Below are positions 39,245 through 53,411 of a stretch of 64,000 nucleotides of DNA, piece after piece. Each line of letters opens with the position of its first letter. Positions within the stretch are counted from its first letter, which is position 1. The DNA is from Tillus elongatus. Its lineage: Eukaryota > Arthropoda > Insecta > Coleoptera > Cleridae. The notes beneath the pieces were generated by a model, which did not search any database, was not told the origin of the DNA, and saw only the letters and a list, made by a program, of their open reading frames with translations. The position numbers were made by a program, and so were the translations under genes. The DNA lies in assembly GCA_964006375.1 (NCBI GenBank), contig OZ023262.1:93852476-93916475 (forward strand). The letters are read 5' to 3'.

Positions 39245-40520
39245 GACAACAAATGTATTCATTTAATCACTTTCCATCTCGTTTCGACCTCCAAGAGGTC
39301 GTCCTCAGAGGATAAATCTATAACGACAATAATAAGATGTGCCAGAAAAACATTAGTTTTTCCGGTAGGCAATTGTGCACGTTAGAGCACAATGATGACA
39401 AGGTATTCTCTACATAAAATGTCAAAAGTTAAAATCACAAGTCACACAGTAAAATGTTAACCAACAGTCACACTTAAATTTGAGAAAGCTACAAAATAAC
39501 ACAAGCAGATACAGTAATACAAGCTAAAAACTATGTTAAAGCTAAAACATGCAATTAAAAGTCAAATTAAGCTAAGTATTAAAGCAAAAATGAAAAGCGT
39601 TGAAGGCCACAATATTGCAAAAATCCACTGTCCGAGACAACTAAGTATTAAAGTCTATTGTAGAAAACAAAGCAGGCCAATGAGTAAAGCTGACAGGTCA
39701 AACAACACAAGCAGGCAGGCACTATCAAGCAGAAACCTAATGAGAACCACCAATTTAAAGAAATTTGTGAAAAATTACTAGTGAACAAAACAAAATGGAC
39801 ACCACTTACTTGAACAATTACTTGAAAACTATACAAAAGGTTCAATAGGTCAAGACCTCATCCTTTGTACCAGGGGGCCTGCAACACTACATCTGAATTC
39901 GCCAGAAAATGTGTCTCTAAACAAAAATCAATAAGAAAGATCGGCGATTTAAACGACAGCATTGTTGGGGGCAGCCATTGTTCTACCTTGAACATGCCGG
40001 GGCAACGGCGCAGGTGCAGAAGAGTGAATAAGAAACAAATGTCAGAAGCATCATATGTCAATGACAAACAGAGTAGAAAATGGAAGGAGAGCCACAGAGC
40101 AGCCATCTTCAAGACACCATACTTCTGGTCAAATAGAAAACCATAGAGTTCAGCATCACTTATTACACTAATTGTCCATAGAAGGAAGGAACGTTAGTTA
40201 TATCAGTACTGGACAGGTTCAAAACTTCACTGGCTTGGTAGCTGAAATGTTTGAAAATCTTAATTTCTTCTAAAACAAATTGTTCTACACCAAAACTTGA
40301 GGGGTGTAAAATCTCAGCATCTGTATTTTTATTAAAGCAGTGGCCACTTTCTCTCAAATGGCAACCAAATACTGAGGTGTCATTGTTGGGTTGGTTTGTA
40401 CTTCTGAGGTGTTCCGTGATTCTGGTGCACAACGATCTTCCGGTTCTTCCAATATAGACAGCTTTACAACCGGGAGTACCACATCTTAACCTTCGGTTGT
40501 AAAGCTGTCTATATTGGAAG
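39245..40520 (-). mobile_element. second Penelope-like element remnant (3' part)
   Basis: Contains the GIY-YIG endonuclease fragment at 40163-40500 on the minus strand and, about 850 bp downstream on that strand, a CTGAGGA-stem-GAAAC motif (39279-39310) of the kind found at the ends of Penelope-like elements. The intervening sequence is not recognisable; a frame at 39865-40146 lies antisense and is not a known protein. At the endonuclease end the sequence folds back on itself (40430-40540). Confidence 0.55.
40163..40500 (-). pseudogene. GIY-YIG endonuclease fragment, Penelope-like, second family
   Basis: The minus strand reads CGTPGCKAVYIGRTGRS, then RITEHLRSTNQPNNDTSVFG, CHLRESGHCF, and FVLEEIKIFKHFSYQASEVL. 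These correspond to the C-x-x-x-C, YIG, catalytic Arg, paired Cys/His and catalytic Glu parts of a Penelope-type GIY-YIG domain. The GIY half is lost at the foldback. Sequence divergence from 22912-23442 is large, so it is a different Penelope family. Confidence 0.75.
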
Positions 40521-40540
40521 AACCGGAAGATCGTTGGGTT
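40430..40540. repeat. inverted duplication at the Penelope fragment edge
   Basis: AATATAGACAGCTTTACAAC (40450-40469) and GTTGTAAAGCTGTCTATATT (40496-40515) are exact inverted copies; similarity extends through GAAGAACCGGAAGATCGTTG (about 40516-40536). About 25 bp lie between the arms. Confidence 0.85.
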
Positions 40541-40549
40541 ACCTTACTA

Positions 40550-41008
40550 GTCTTCCCAGTTTCTAAGTGGTTTGCCCTATATCTCCAGACCAACAATAGA
40601 ACTCCAATTTCTTGAATAGCGTGATCTATAATCGTTGTTACACCATAAGTAAAAACAAAGTTGATGATGGTATCTCAGTACCGTCTGAATTGAAAACTGA
40701 ATAGGCGAGTTGATAGGGGGCAAAAGATGTCTTAATAACGTACTCACGGATTTGCTGATTATTTTGAATTGTATAAATTGGAGCCCTTTTTCGGAAATGC
40801 ATATTCTCGGTTTTTTGAAAATATCTTGAAAACAAACAGACTTGCAACCAGCTTTCGAACGAATATAACTTCATTACTAGATTCACTACAACTTTTTCGA
40901 TTTTACCATTTTCGTGTGTCTTACAGTTTCCGAGATGCCAATATATCAATCACCAAGTCTTGAACTTTTTGTATAAACATGTATGATTTAAAACAATAAA
41001 GGTAACAA
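40550..41008. other. no recognisable gene
   Basis: Short frames on both strands without motif. No match to the repeat families in this window. Confidence 0.5.
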
Positions 41009-41009
41009 T

Positions 41010-41070
41010 AATAACATGTGTGTGTGCGCGCGTTTGCGTGTACGCGCATGTGTATGTGTGTGTGTGTGTT
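41010..41070. repeat. (TG)n/(CG) alternating purine-pyrimidine tract
   Basis: GTGTGTGTGCGCGCGTTTGC followed by GTGTACGCGCATGTG and more GT: an almost unbroken alternating run of about 60 bp, a sequence type able to adopt Z-DNA. Confidence 0.85.
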
Positions 41071-41746
41071 GCCTTCAGGTAATATTTCAAAAAATATATA
41101 ACATCTTTTATATAAAATAACCCCACCATATCAAATTATTGAACAACTACAAATGATTTTAACTGCATAAATCAATCATCTAGTTTTGCGGCTGTCCACC
41201 CATAATACTTATTATAGTTGTAGTATTTTTTTAAACAACATTTGTCTTTAAGTTCCAGTTCAGTGTTGAAGTATTATTTATTCACTGCGGATAATAATAT
41301 ACGCTGCTAGAGACAATAATGATGCTGGCAAACTTCCATTGTGGCTAACAATAGCGACTTGCCGATATAAATTACAAATCGTTTATCTAGGATGTAGAAC
41401 AAATGTATATCTACACTGAATTATTTACCTAGTGCTAATCAAATTAGCATACACTAATTATAAATACATATTTATCGACATTTGGAGGACTGACCTTTGC
41501 CAAGCCAGCAAGCTTACGTTTATAATTTAACATGTCTGTCTTTGGACACTTCAAGGATAGATAGTATAATAATTTCAGGGTAAACCTATTCATAAAGTTG
41601 GGATGCTTTGGGTCACCTACAGATAGAGTTGTATTTTTCCAAGCTTTCTGGAGAACTTTCGCTAATAAAAAGATCTATGTTTTTGAATTATGAAAAAGTT
41701 TTAAAAAATGAGCACGAACTAGACCCTTAGAAACACATGTAGTGGA
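41071..41746. other. no recognisable gene
   Basis: AT-rich. AATGAGCACGAACTAGACCC near 41706 is a fragment of the dispersed (TA)n-associated repeat. Confidence 0.5.
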
Positions 41747-41757
41747 CCAGTATCTAT

Positions 41758-42111
41758 GTGTGTTGTGTGTGTGTTTTGTTTCTTTAACGTCGGCCTATTT
41801 CCGCGACTAGGGCCAATCACCAACGCAGAGCAGTTTCACCTCACTATCCTGGATATTTTGCCGATCCCCTGCATTTCTGTAAGTAGGGTAAGGATGCCCA
41901 ACATCGCATGGACACGGAACTGACGGCATTACGCACCCTCCGAAGGGCGGAACGTGGAGACATTCAACTTGCTCAAATACAATGCCAGAACCTTGGTTGA
42001 TGTTAATTGTACAGTATGTACTGAAAAGGTGAAAGGAGTACCCAGGGATCGAACCCAGTACCCTTCGGTTCAGAGGCACACGTTCTTACCCCTGAAGCAC
42101 CGAGGCTATGG
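41758..42111 (-). mobile_element. tRNA-derived SINE copy 3, perfect 11-bp TSD
   Basis: Same family and orientation as copies 1, 2 and 4, with the head at the right (GGGTTCGATCCCTGG B box) and a (TG)n-type plus-strand left end. CCAGTATCTAT flanks it at 41747-41757 and 42112-42122. It carries small internal deletions relative to the others. Confidence 0.92.
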
Positions 42112-42122
42112 CCAGTATCTAT

Positions 42123-43050
42123 AAAACTAACACAACAGTATATCCGACTCCGCATTCTGTGTACTGTATATTTTTGTGAAGGTGGGGACTTTTATACACA
42201 AATATAATTAAAGGCCACCCTTCATAACTTATAAGAAGCTCGCTATTTTATTCTCGAGTGAATAAACCCACTCTTTGAATACGCAGTAGGAATAGGTTTA
42301 GTGACTTTGGAAGACAACGTGATTATCGGACGGGTACCAGGTGCGCCGGCTACGGCAATAGAAATCGCAGCCACCCCTATTGGTGAAACCGCAAATATTG
42401 TTTCCACCATCAGAGTGGTCCTGGATATGCTGACCGGAAAGAAGAGAGGACGGCCGACAGCACCACTTATCTCAAACGCCAATGCGAAGATAAAAATCCA
42501 GTGACACTGTAGGTCACGATGGAGTGCATGGTCCGAAAACGAAGAGATACTCAAAGGAATGAGTAAATATGACGATTACGCAGAGAGGTTGATGTAATGA
42601 GAGGAGGAGACAAAGGGTAGGACCACCAATCATTAGATAAAGAGCGCTGCTGCATGCCTCAGGACCTGGGGTTTTGGAACACTCAGCCTGTTCCTAGCCA
42701 CATATTTTTTAACGACTTCTTCAGTAGATTTGACCTGAGTCTTGAAACGGGATAATGCTGGTGCGAAGACGGCGGGCATGACACAGTATGATATGTGCTG
42801 GTGGACTGCTAGATGAAAAATCACAGGATTCTGTTTATTTAAGGGATGGGCCGCGAAAATGGAGCTAAAACAGGTAACTTTAATCGCATCGCGGCAAACA
42901 ACATGAAAAAGGATCAATGAGGAGATAGAATAGCTCTTAGGAGAGGTGAAAGTGGAGCAGACGTTTGTATTAATATAAGGAGGGTCCTATAGTGGGAAGA
43001 TTAATTCAGGAGGACACTGCGGACCGTGGTTTTAAACAGATGATGCATGA
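42123..43050. other. less AT-rich sequence with uncalled frames
   Basis: 42280-42550 has balanced base composition and an open frame on each strand (plus 42301-42504, minus 42243-42554), but neither shows a recognisable domain, start context or conservation. A minus frame at 42633-42917 is also unrecognised. These may be fragments of an unidentified element or host sequence; no function is assigned. Confidence 0.4.
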
Positions 43051-43054
43051 AAAA

Positions 43055-43410
<356 letters not shown>

Positions 43411-44030
43411 CTGCGAGAAATTTCTATTAAGGGGTGAATTAGGTATGTTAAGGGAGGAACTCACCCATTGTTCAACACCTTTAATTAAGTTGATTTAATT
43501 TCATTTAAATTATCATACTGCCACGTACTCCTATTAATATGACGTGACCGAAAAAACAGTACGAAAATAACCTTATACACGAGCTCTGAAGCTGTTTATT
43601 CGCACAAATAATATAAAAATGCAGCGATTATCTAGCAAAATTTTATTGTATGTATTTTGCATATGCGCCGGCGAGGTGTGGCAACGCTGTACCGATGTTG
43701 TGCCAACCAGTCGATTGCTACGCTCGGCAAATTTTGTACTCCTCGGAGTTGTTGATCGGCCGTAGACGAAAGGGCGAACTAAGTAACTGAGCCATCTGTT
43801 AAAGTTTAAAAAAACTTTAATTATAAACTTTAAAACTTTACACTTATATACTTTTTGTTACATATATATTTCGTTATCTTTGCAACTAATGAAATAATAG
43901 TTACATTACTACGATTTTAACACTACTACAACTACCAACTACAACTACTACAACTACCATGAGTAAAACAACTTTCTAAACTGCAAGGTACAATATCGGA
44001 GAGCCCAATTCATCACAATACAATTCTTAG
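43411..44030. other. no recognisable gene; short simple repeats
   Basis: Includes an AAAGTTTAAAAAAACTTTAA palindromic stretch (43800) and an ACTACAACTACC simple repeat (about 43920-43960). Nothing coding. Confidence 0.5.
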
Positions 44031-44502
44031 GCCTTCCAGTCGTTTCGCTAGCAAAATTAGCATCATCAGAGGAATATTTATTTATTAATCCCTCTGATTA
44101 CGCCAATTGTGTTAACGAAACGATTGTCAGGTCTGAAAACTCTATTGAGATGAATGGGTTTTCCAAATTGTACTTATCGTTGCTCATAACAGGCTCCAAT
44201 CTTCATTTGGTTCTAAACTGAAACAAATAATAGCAAACATTGCCTACCACAGCTTGAGTTTATAAAAGTTCCCGTGAGATCTATGCATCTACATTTTCAT
44301 TATGTAATATTGAGTGGCGGAGCTTGTGTTGGCAGACGTGATGTTCCAGGAAATCCCGAGCTAGCTGCATTTTCTTGATAAGTTTTTATGACGTAAACTT
44401 CTAATTATTACTAAAATACCATGGAGAATATACGAGGGTAATGTAACTCGCGTACTAGCAGGCAAGTAAAGACTATTGCGGATAATTATTACATAATAAG
44501 TA

Positions 44503-44856
44503 TGTGTGTGTTTTTCTTCTTTAACGTCGATCTATTTTCGATACTATGGCCAATCACCGACGCCAGGTAGCAGTTTCACCTCACTATCCTGAAAAATTTG
44601 CGAACCTCATGCATTTCTGAAAGAAGGGCAGGGATCTTTAACGCGCCCAACATCGCATGGACGCGGGAGCGTTGTCTCAGCCCTCCCCCCGAAGGGCGAA
44701 ACCAGCAGACATTCAACTTGCTCAAATACAATGCCACAACCTCGGTTACTGTTAATCGTACAGTATGTAGTGAAAAAGCGAAAGGAGAGCCCTGGGATCA
44801 AACCCAGTACCCTTCGGTACGGGCACACGTTCTTACCACTGAACCACCGAGGCTCT
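44503..44856 (-). mobile_element. tRNA-derived SINE copy 4, perfect 11-bp TSD
   Basis: Same family, more diverged in the body. Head at right with GGTTCAGTGGTAAGAACG and GGGTTTGATCCCAGG. CATAATAAGTA flanks it at 44492-44502 and 44857-44867. Confidence 0.9.
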
Positions 44857-44867
44857 CATAATAAGTA

Positions 44868-45157
44868 AGTTATCTTGCATGAAAGGGGTTTCGTTTGTGG
44901 GTAAATTCAACTAAATTATGTTTTTCAGTATGAGTCCCAAGATAAAATGCGTCAGTGTGTGATCTGCAATAAAGTTCTTGCAAACGATTCCTTTTTCTAA
45001 AATTATGTAAAATATAATTTTTGTTTTATAACATTGTCCACTTTAGTGAATTTTCATAAAAAAAGGAAGGAACCGATGATGACATGTTCAAAAAATTTAA
45101 TGAAATAAGGGCGAACTAGGGTCTCTATAACCCATATCCAAGGTCCGTTTGAATTTT

Positions 45158-45163
<6 letters not shown>
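44868..45163. other. dispersed-repeat fragment
   Basis: GGGCGAACTAGGGTCTCTAT and CATATCCAAGGTCCGTTTGA match the flank of the (TA)n at 24761 in reverse. No coding. Confidence 0.45.
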
Positions 45164-45216
<53 letters not shown>

Positions 45217-45256
45217 GTGTGTGTGTGTGTGTGGGTGTGTGTCTGTGTGGGTGTGT
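45164..45256. repeat. (TA)n(GT)n compound microsatellite
   Basis: 51 bp of TA followed by about 40 bp of GT-rich repeat. Confidence 0.95.
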
Positions 45257-47399
<2,143 letters not shown>

Positions 47400-47889
47400 T
47401 GAGTGATGTGTATGCATATACAGAGTACTTATGACGTTAAAATGTTCTAGTATATTTCTCTTGAGTGAACGAGACTTTGGGAAAATTTCTTTCAAAATAA
47501 AACGAAGCCCGAGCACCACTTAACAGGTCTATTGTTAGCAAACGTCATCACAAAATTGCTAAAAAAGGGAGTGGAAAAATCGCATCAAATCCGGCCGCCT
47601 TGTCACTGCTACGTAGGATGAAGAGACACTGCATGTATTCCTTGCTGTACAAGTAACTTCTAAAACTCCTGCATTGGAACTTTCTGGAAGGAACGAGATC
47701 TCCAGACGTACCGTACAGCGGATCTTTCATCGGCAAAATATTTGTAGAAAGACCGAATTTTGACCGGATTGTGATTGCCTTTCAACAAGCGCCTGCAAAA
47801 CTTGATTCGTCAGTTCGACAAGAGGGTTTACTGTTGTCAAGAAGTTCAAGGCTCTTGATTTAAGCATTTTCTTCACTTAAGTAGGTTAT

Positions 47890-49470
47890 GTTAGGTTTCA
47901 TTGTGAGTGGGTCATAACGGTCGCTCCACTGCGATCATAAGGTCTATTGTGGCTCACGCCTAATAATTTATATTTTGCCCAACAAAGTCAGCCTCAGTCG
48001 ATAATCTTTGTCGGTGAAAGTTGACTTAGATCTTCCGGAGCAAGCTTTTTGTTGCCAAAGAACAGGTGTCTAGTCCTGTTCGCCGCCGAACAGGAACACA
48101 GTACGTGCTCTGCTGTTTCATCACTCTCCATACACAGCCGGCACTCAGTTTTCAGATCGACTCCAATTCTGTGCATGTAGTGACGCAAGTGGCAGTGTCC
48201 TGTATACAGGCCGACTAGAGTACTCAATTGTTGGCCTTGATTGTCATTCTTTCTGTCCAGGTTTTTAAGGTGCCTTTTGCTGTGCAGGATGATATCTCCA
48301 GCACAGGTTCTGGTCCGATGAAGTCCCCTTGGGCCTCACTCTTGGCAAGCGCGTCGGCCGCAACATTGCCATCATGGTTCGAGTGACCCGGTATCCAGTC
48401 CAGCGACAGCTCACTGCAACTGCCGAGTTCGTTGAGGGCAGATTTACAACTGCATACCGTTTTTGAATTGCAGTGGTAGGAACCAAGCGCCTTTATTGCA
48501 GCTTGGCAATCTGAATATATCTTTATCGATTTGTGTGTGCACTGGTTTTGTATACTTTCCCTTGCACACATCTCGATGGCATACACTTCTGTGTATGGTT
48601 GTGTACTTTCCGAGTTGATAGTCTAGCATCGGTGTTGCTCCCATATGTGCCGGCTCCTGTACCTGTATCCGTTTTGGAGCCGTCAGTATACCAGCAAAAA
48701 TCGGCCCTGCTAGGGCCATTTAATTTCGTTCCCAGTCCTCCCTTTCCGGAAGGACGGTCTTACAAGACAGATCTCTACTGATCTTTGTAGGCATCAAGTC
48801 TTAGACCATTCCCAGAATCTTATGGCCCTCAATTTCATCGATGAGTCCAGACCCTCCCAGACGGATTTCCTTCAGTATGCTGTCAGCCGTTTGTTTTAAT
48901 CTATACGTTGTCTACAGCCAAATGTAAAGAGGTGGAATATTAAGAAGGACCTCCAGATCGGCTGATGGAGCGGCGATAATCGCTCCTGTTATCATCAAAC
49001 AAGCTTGTCTCTGTAGATGATCCAGTTTGGCCCTCGCAATTCCACGAAGTGCCTTGGGATACCAAACTATGGCCCCATGTGTTATCATTGGTCTGATAAT
49101 AACTCCGTAAAGCCATTACATCTGCTGGGAGTTTGTTCCCCATTTATTTACACGAATTTTACAGCATGTCCACAGGGACAGTTTAGTCCTGCGGATTACA
49201 GTCTCTAACTGTACGTCTCAGTTGAGCTTCTTATCTAGGCTAACCCGCAAATATTTTGCTTGTTCCGTAAATTGAATCCTTTCCCCATAAGAATAGGTGG
49301 TCTTAATTTGTCCAACCTTCTTCTTCTGGTAAATGCAACAATGATCGTTTTGCGGCGGTTTCCTCCGACACCAGTCGTTTACTACATTAAGTGCCTCTTG
49401 AAGAGCACGTAATCAGCGTACTTTTTTTATTAATTATTTTTTAAGTTATCTTTGACACGAACGAAGATAA
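47890..49470 (-). mobile_element. 5'-truncated I-type LINE with RNase H domain
   Basis: The minus strand carries RT-end sequence, an RNase H domain and a C-terminal region, then a 3' end with GTGAGCCACAATAGACCTTA and ACTCACAATGAAACCTAACA. Located between the arms of the large inverted repeat, so it probably inserted there. Confidence 0.75.
47994..48790 (-). pseudogene. RNase H and C-terminal region of the I-type LINE ORF2
   Basis: Reading on the minus strand: FCWYTDGSKTDTGTGAGTYG (RNase H first Asp), then after frame changes YAIEMCARESIQ (Glu), IYSDCQAAIKALGSY (Asp) and LDWIPGHSNHDGNVAADALA (His/Asp). This is a full set of RNase H motifs. The frame 47994-48227 adds TGHCHLRHYMHRIG and CRLCMESDETAEHVLCSC, the C-x2-C zinc-binding tail typical of I and R1-type LINEs. 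At least one stop and two frame changes make it a pseudogene. Sequence upstream to 49470 is decayed RT. Confidence 0.82.
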
Positions 49471-49869
49471 TCAGCTTTTCACGAAATTCTTGACAATAGT
49501 TAAGCCCCTTGTCGAAATGATGAATGGAGTTTTGCAGGCACTTGTTGAAAGGCGATCACAATCCGGTCAAAATTCGGTTTTTCCATCAAAATTCCCTGCA
49601 AAAGTTTTTGCAGAGGTTATGAACCTTATAGGAAAAATACTTTTACCTATGAAAAATCTGCTAAACGGAACGTCTGGAGATCGCTTTCGTTTCAGAAAGT
49701 TCCAATACAGGAGTTTTGGAAGTTACTTGTACAGCAAGGATTCCATGCCGTGTCTCTTCGTCCGACGTAGCAGCGTCAGGGCGGCCGGATTTGAGGCGAT
49801 TTTTCCGCTCCCTTTGTCAGTAATTTTGTGGTCAAGTTTACTAACAAGCGGTGCTTGGGCAAACACTCT

Positions 49870-50129
49870 CCACACTCGTCACTTGGTGCAATACTATTAT
49901 CAGAATCTGACCTCATCAAAGAATGATATTTTTTAATTATTAATGATAGTGAAGTCTTTTTAAACTTGCCTTCAGTCTCATTTTATTGGGGTGTAGAAAC
50001 CATTAGGGGCCTATTTAAAAGTCAACACAAACGAAATTTGTAGAACCTTAAAAATTTTTGATACCAACGTTAAACAAACACAAGAACAGCAACCTAAGCT
50101 GGATGATTACGTACGTCAGTTTTAATTTA
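49870..50129. other. no recognisable feature
   Basis: AT-rich spacer between the large inverted repeat and mariner-type ends. Confidence 0.45.
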
Positions 50130-50597
50130 TACAGGGTGTCCCAGATTCGCTTATCTATACAGGGATCGCGGCTCCTATATAAATTAGATTAAATTACCAA
50201 TGATCCCACACCAAACGTGAATTCCAGATCCGGTTTGCAGATGTCTCTCTGCCACTTCGTGAGGGTTTTAAGCAGCCCAATGATGAGTGTTGTTCTTATT
50301 GAAAACTCGTAAACCTACTCCAACTGTGAATAATTGTTAAACGAGTTGATAAAACTTCCAAAAAAATTTGTGTGCTGAATTAAAAAAAGAAAGAGCTTTT
50401 AAGTGATGCAACACTTGACCCATGTTTCCTATTTAAAATATAAGGGTTGTTATCACCACCCTTAAGGAGCTGATGTGACAAAGTTGCGTTTTATGTCAAA
50501 ACATGTCCCCCTCAATATTAAAATTGAAGTGGTTCAGCGTTTCTTAAAAAAAAATTCTCTAGACGCACATCGGTCTGTTTCGTTTTTAATGCGTTTT

Positions 50598-50600
<3 letters not shown>
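50130..50600. mobile_element. mariner-type terminal fragments (one unnamed end, one B-family right end)
   Basis: TACAGGGTGTCCCAGATTCG at 50130 is a typical mariner-like terminus without a visible partner. From about 50320 to 50596 the sequence matches the right end of family B (AAAATATAAGGGTTGTTATC, ACATGTCCCCCTCAATATT, CGGTCTGTTTCG) and stops where a (TA)n begins. Confidence 0.7.

Positions 50601-50682
<82 letters not shown>
50601..50682. repeat. (TA)n microsatellite, 82 bp, abutting a B-family end
   Basis: TA run starting a few bases after the B-family terminal sequence, then passing into an ACAC stretch. Confidence 0.97.
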
Positions 50683-50688
<6 letters not shown>

Positions 50689-50996
50689 CACACCATACAC
50701 GCAGTGTATGTGATTTTAAAGCGGAACACCCCTTTATCGTAGAACGCGTTGACCAACCGAATGGTTGTTTTTTTTATGTGGTAGTACTCGATGGACTTTC
50801 CTTATCTGTATAAAAAAATTGGAATTTCCGTTTTTCATTGCCTACTATGACTCTTCAAATATATCAAATTTTCAAGATACCCTATCAGGCATATTTTTTC
50901 GGCATTATGGGTAACAGAATCAAATCCAGTTTAGGGATACTGCATACAGTCTCTAATCGAGTAGCCCTTTTTAAACAGTGCAGGTCAAATTAAAAA

Positions 50997-51240
50997 GTCG
51001 ACGCAGCAAGTGCGTTATGGTAGTGAATTTTCCAGTATAAGCTATATAGTAGAAACAATGTGCCATGTTTCACCAAAATAACTTTATTGTTTGAAAGTTT
51101 ACAAAAAGTGCCGAAAGTAAGCTTGAAGTGTTCCCCAAAAACCGGTTTCTTGGTCAACCTTGTGGGTTAACAGCAATTAAGCTATTCAAATTTGAAGCAT
51201 TTAATAACAATTCGCTACCATAACGCTTGCTGCATCCCGA
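50997..51240. mobile_element. MITE copy M4 (internal deletion)
   Basis: Left end GACGCAGCAAGTGCGTTATG, right end ACCATAACGCTTGCTGCATC as inverted repeats; shares ATATAGTAGAAACAATGTGCC-type and GTTAACAGCAATTAAGC-type blocks with M2 and M3, but is about 70 bp shorter. Confidence 0.75.
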
Positions 51241-52149
<909 letters not shown>

Positions 52150-52445
52150 ATATAAAAATCGAAAATGACTCTTGAATTACAAACACCATATATGAGGTGT
52201 TGGATTTAAATGTGGTACAAGAGTAAACTCGGTACGCCAAATCCTTCTGCTATCCATAATACCGAAAATATTGACTAATGCCGAAATCTCGAAAATTTGA
52301 CCCCTTTGAAAAGTCATAGTCATAGGGAAATTTCATATTTCTTTATACAGCAGAGGAAAGGTCATCGAGTATTTCCACATAAAAAAATGAACCATTCGAT
52401 TCGGTCAACGCGTTCCAAGATAAACGCTCTAAAATCACATACACA

Positions 52446-53409
52446 CACACACACTATATATATTATATAATTTTCGTAAAACGTAGATCATTTCCATGGT
52501 AATTCGCTACCATAACGCACTTGATGCGTGTTGACTATATCATTGAATTTTTAGACTGGATCTAATATTGTCTAGGTAAAGAATGTTAGCTAGAGAGAAT
52601 AGCAACACACTTGGGTATATTGAACCGTATGAATACTGCAGGGACTTCCGAAATCATCAAGTCAGCATGTCGTGTGTTACCAGGCCTGCTGAAATTCGTT
52701 GCGTGAACTAAACGGTTAGTCACTAGGAGACAATAAAAGAAGTTTATAGCATCTTTCATTACCTTAACATGAGCAGTACTTGTTTCCTTTCCTATAAGTG
52801 AAAAAGAAAATAAAAGGGGTCAGTAATAAAGTGAAGTTGTTGTCCAAATTAGCGTCTTTGTTATTAAATGGGAAGTTGTGTCCTCAAATAAACAGGGATA
52901 TGGGCATTTTAGTTATCTTAACATAAATAAGTCCTGTCGCAACAAGTGCATCTTGGTACCGAATTTTTTTAATTCAAAAAAAAAATATATTACTTTTTCA
53001 ATTTCTACAAAAGCTAACTAAATAATTGTAATATATTCTGAGCGTTTTTGGAAGCTCTTTGTTGAGTTTGTATACGGATTATTGAACAGGGTTCTTACAA
53101 AACATATATTTGATGTTTTGCTTGTTAAATTAAATTACATATTTTCTAGAAGTTTGTGACCACGTATCTATATTTTGTTTTTCGTTATCTAACCAGAGTG
53201 ATTACTTTGCTGGTAAACTATATATTGGTTAGTTGTTTGCATTTAAATGTTATAATCCTTAGGAACAGAAGGGTAATAAGGCCCCACTAGCCGAAAACAT
53301 TTTTTATTTGTCAAAGTTCAAACATGTTTAACAAAACACCTCTAACGCTGTACAGATTACCCTCAGATTGGCACCTAAACGACACGTTTGATAGGGTTTC
53401 TTTTAAGTA
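52446..53409. other. no gene; two degenerate MITE-end motifs
   Basis: Motif remnants at 52500-52531 (reverse) and 52932-52970 (forward). The rest is unrecognised AT-rich sequence. Confidence 0.5.
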
Positions 53410-53411
53410 TA

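Larger units (their letters stand above)
47530..49860. repeat. large inverted repeat enclosing a LINE
   Basis: The left arm (47530-47842) is an inverted copy of the right arm (about 49486-49860). Shared blocks, one orientation, are TCCGGTCAAAATTCGGT, GTCTGGAGATC, GGAGTTTTRGAAGTTACTTG, TACAGCAAGGA and CCGGATTTGA. The right arm has about 60 bp more. Both arms preserve a frame (GTSGD, RKFQ, SYLYSK, AAGF, AIFPLP), but the protein is not recognised. The arms may be long TIRs of a DNA transposon or an inverted duplication. Confidence 0.75.

Noticed and set aside
39279..39310. Second hammerhead candidate (CTGAGGA, stem, GAAAC on the minus strand)
   Set aside because: Core and stem II fit, but I could not find a stem III with a UH cleavage site or a matching stem I. 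Probably a degenerate relic.
44035..44080. Third hammerhead candidate (CTGATGATG, stem, GCGAAAC on the minus strand)
   Set aside because: Stem II is only four pairs and no stem I or III was found; no Penelope-like protein is nearby.
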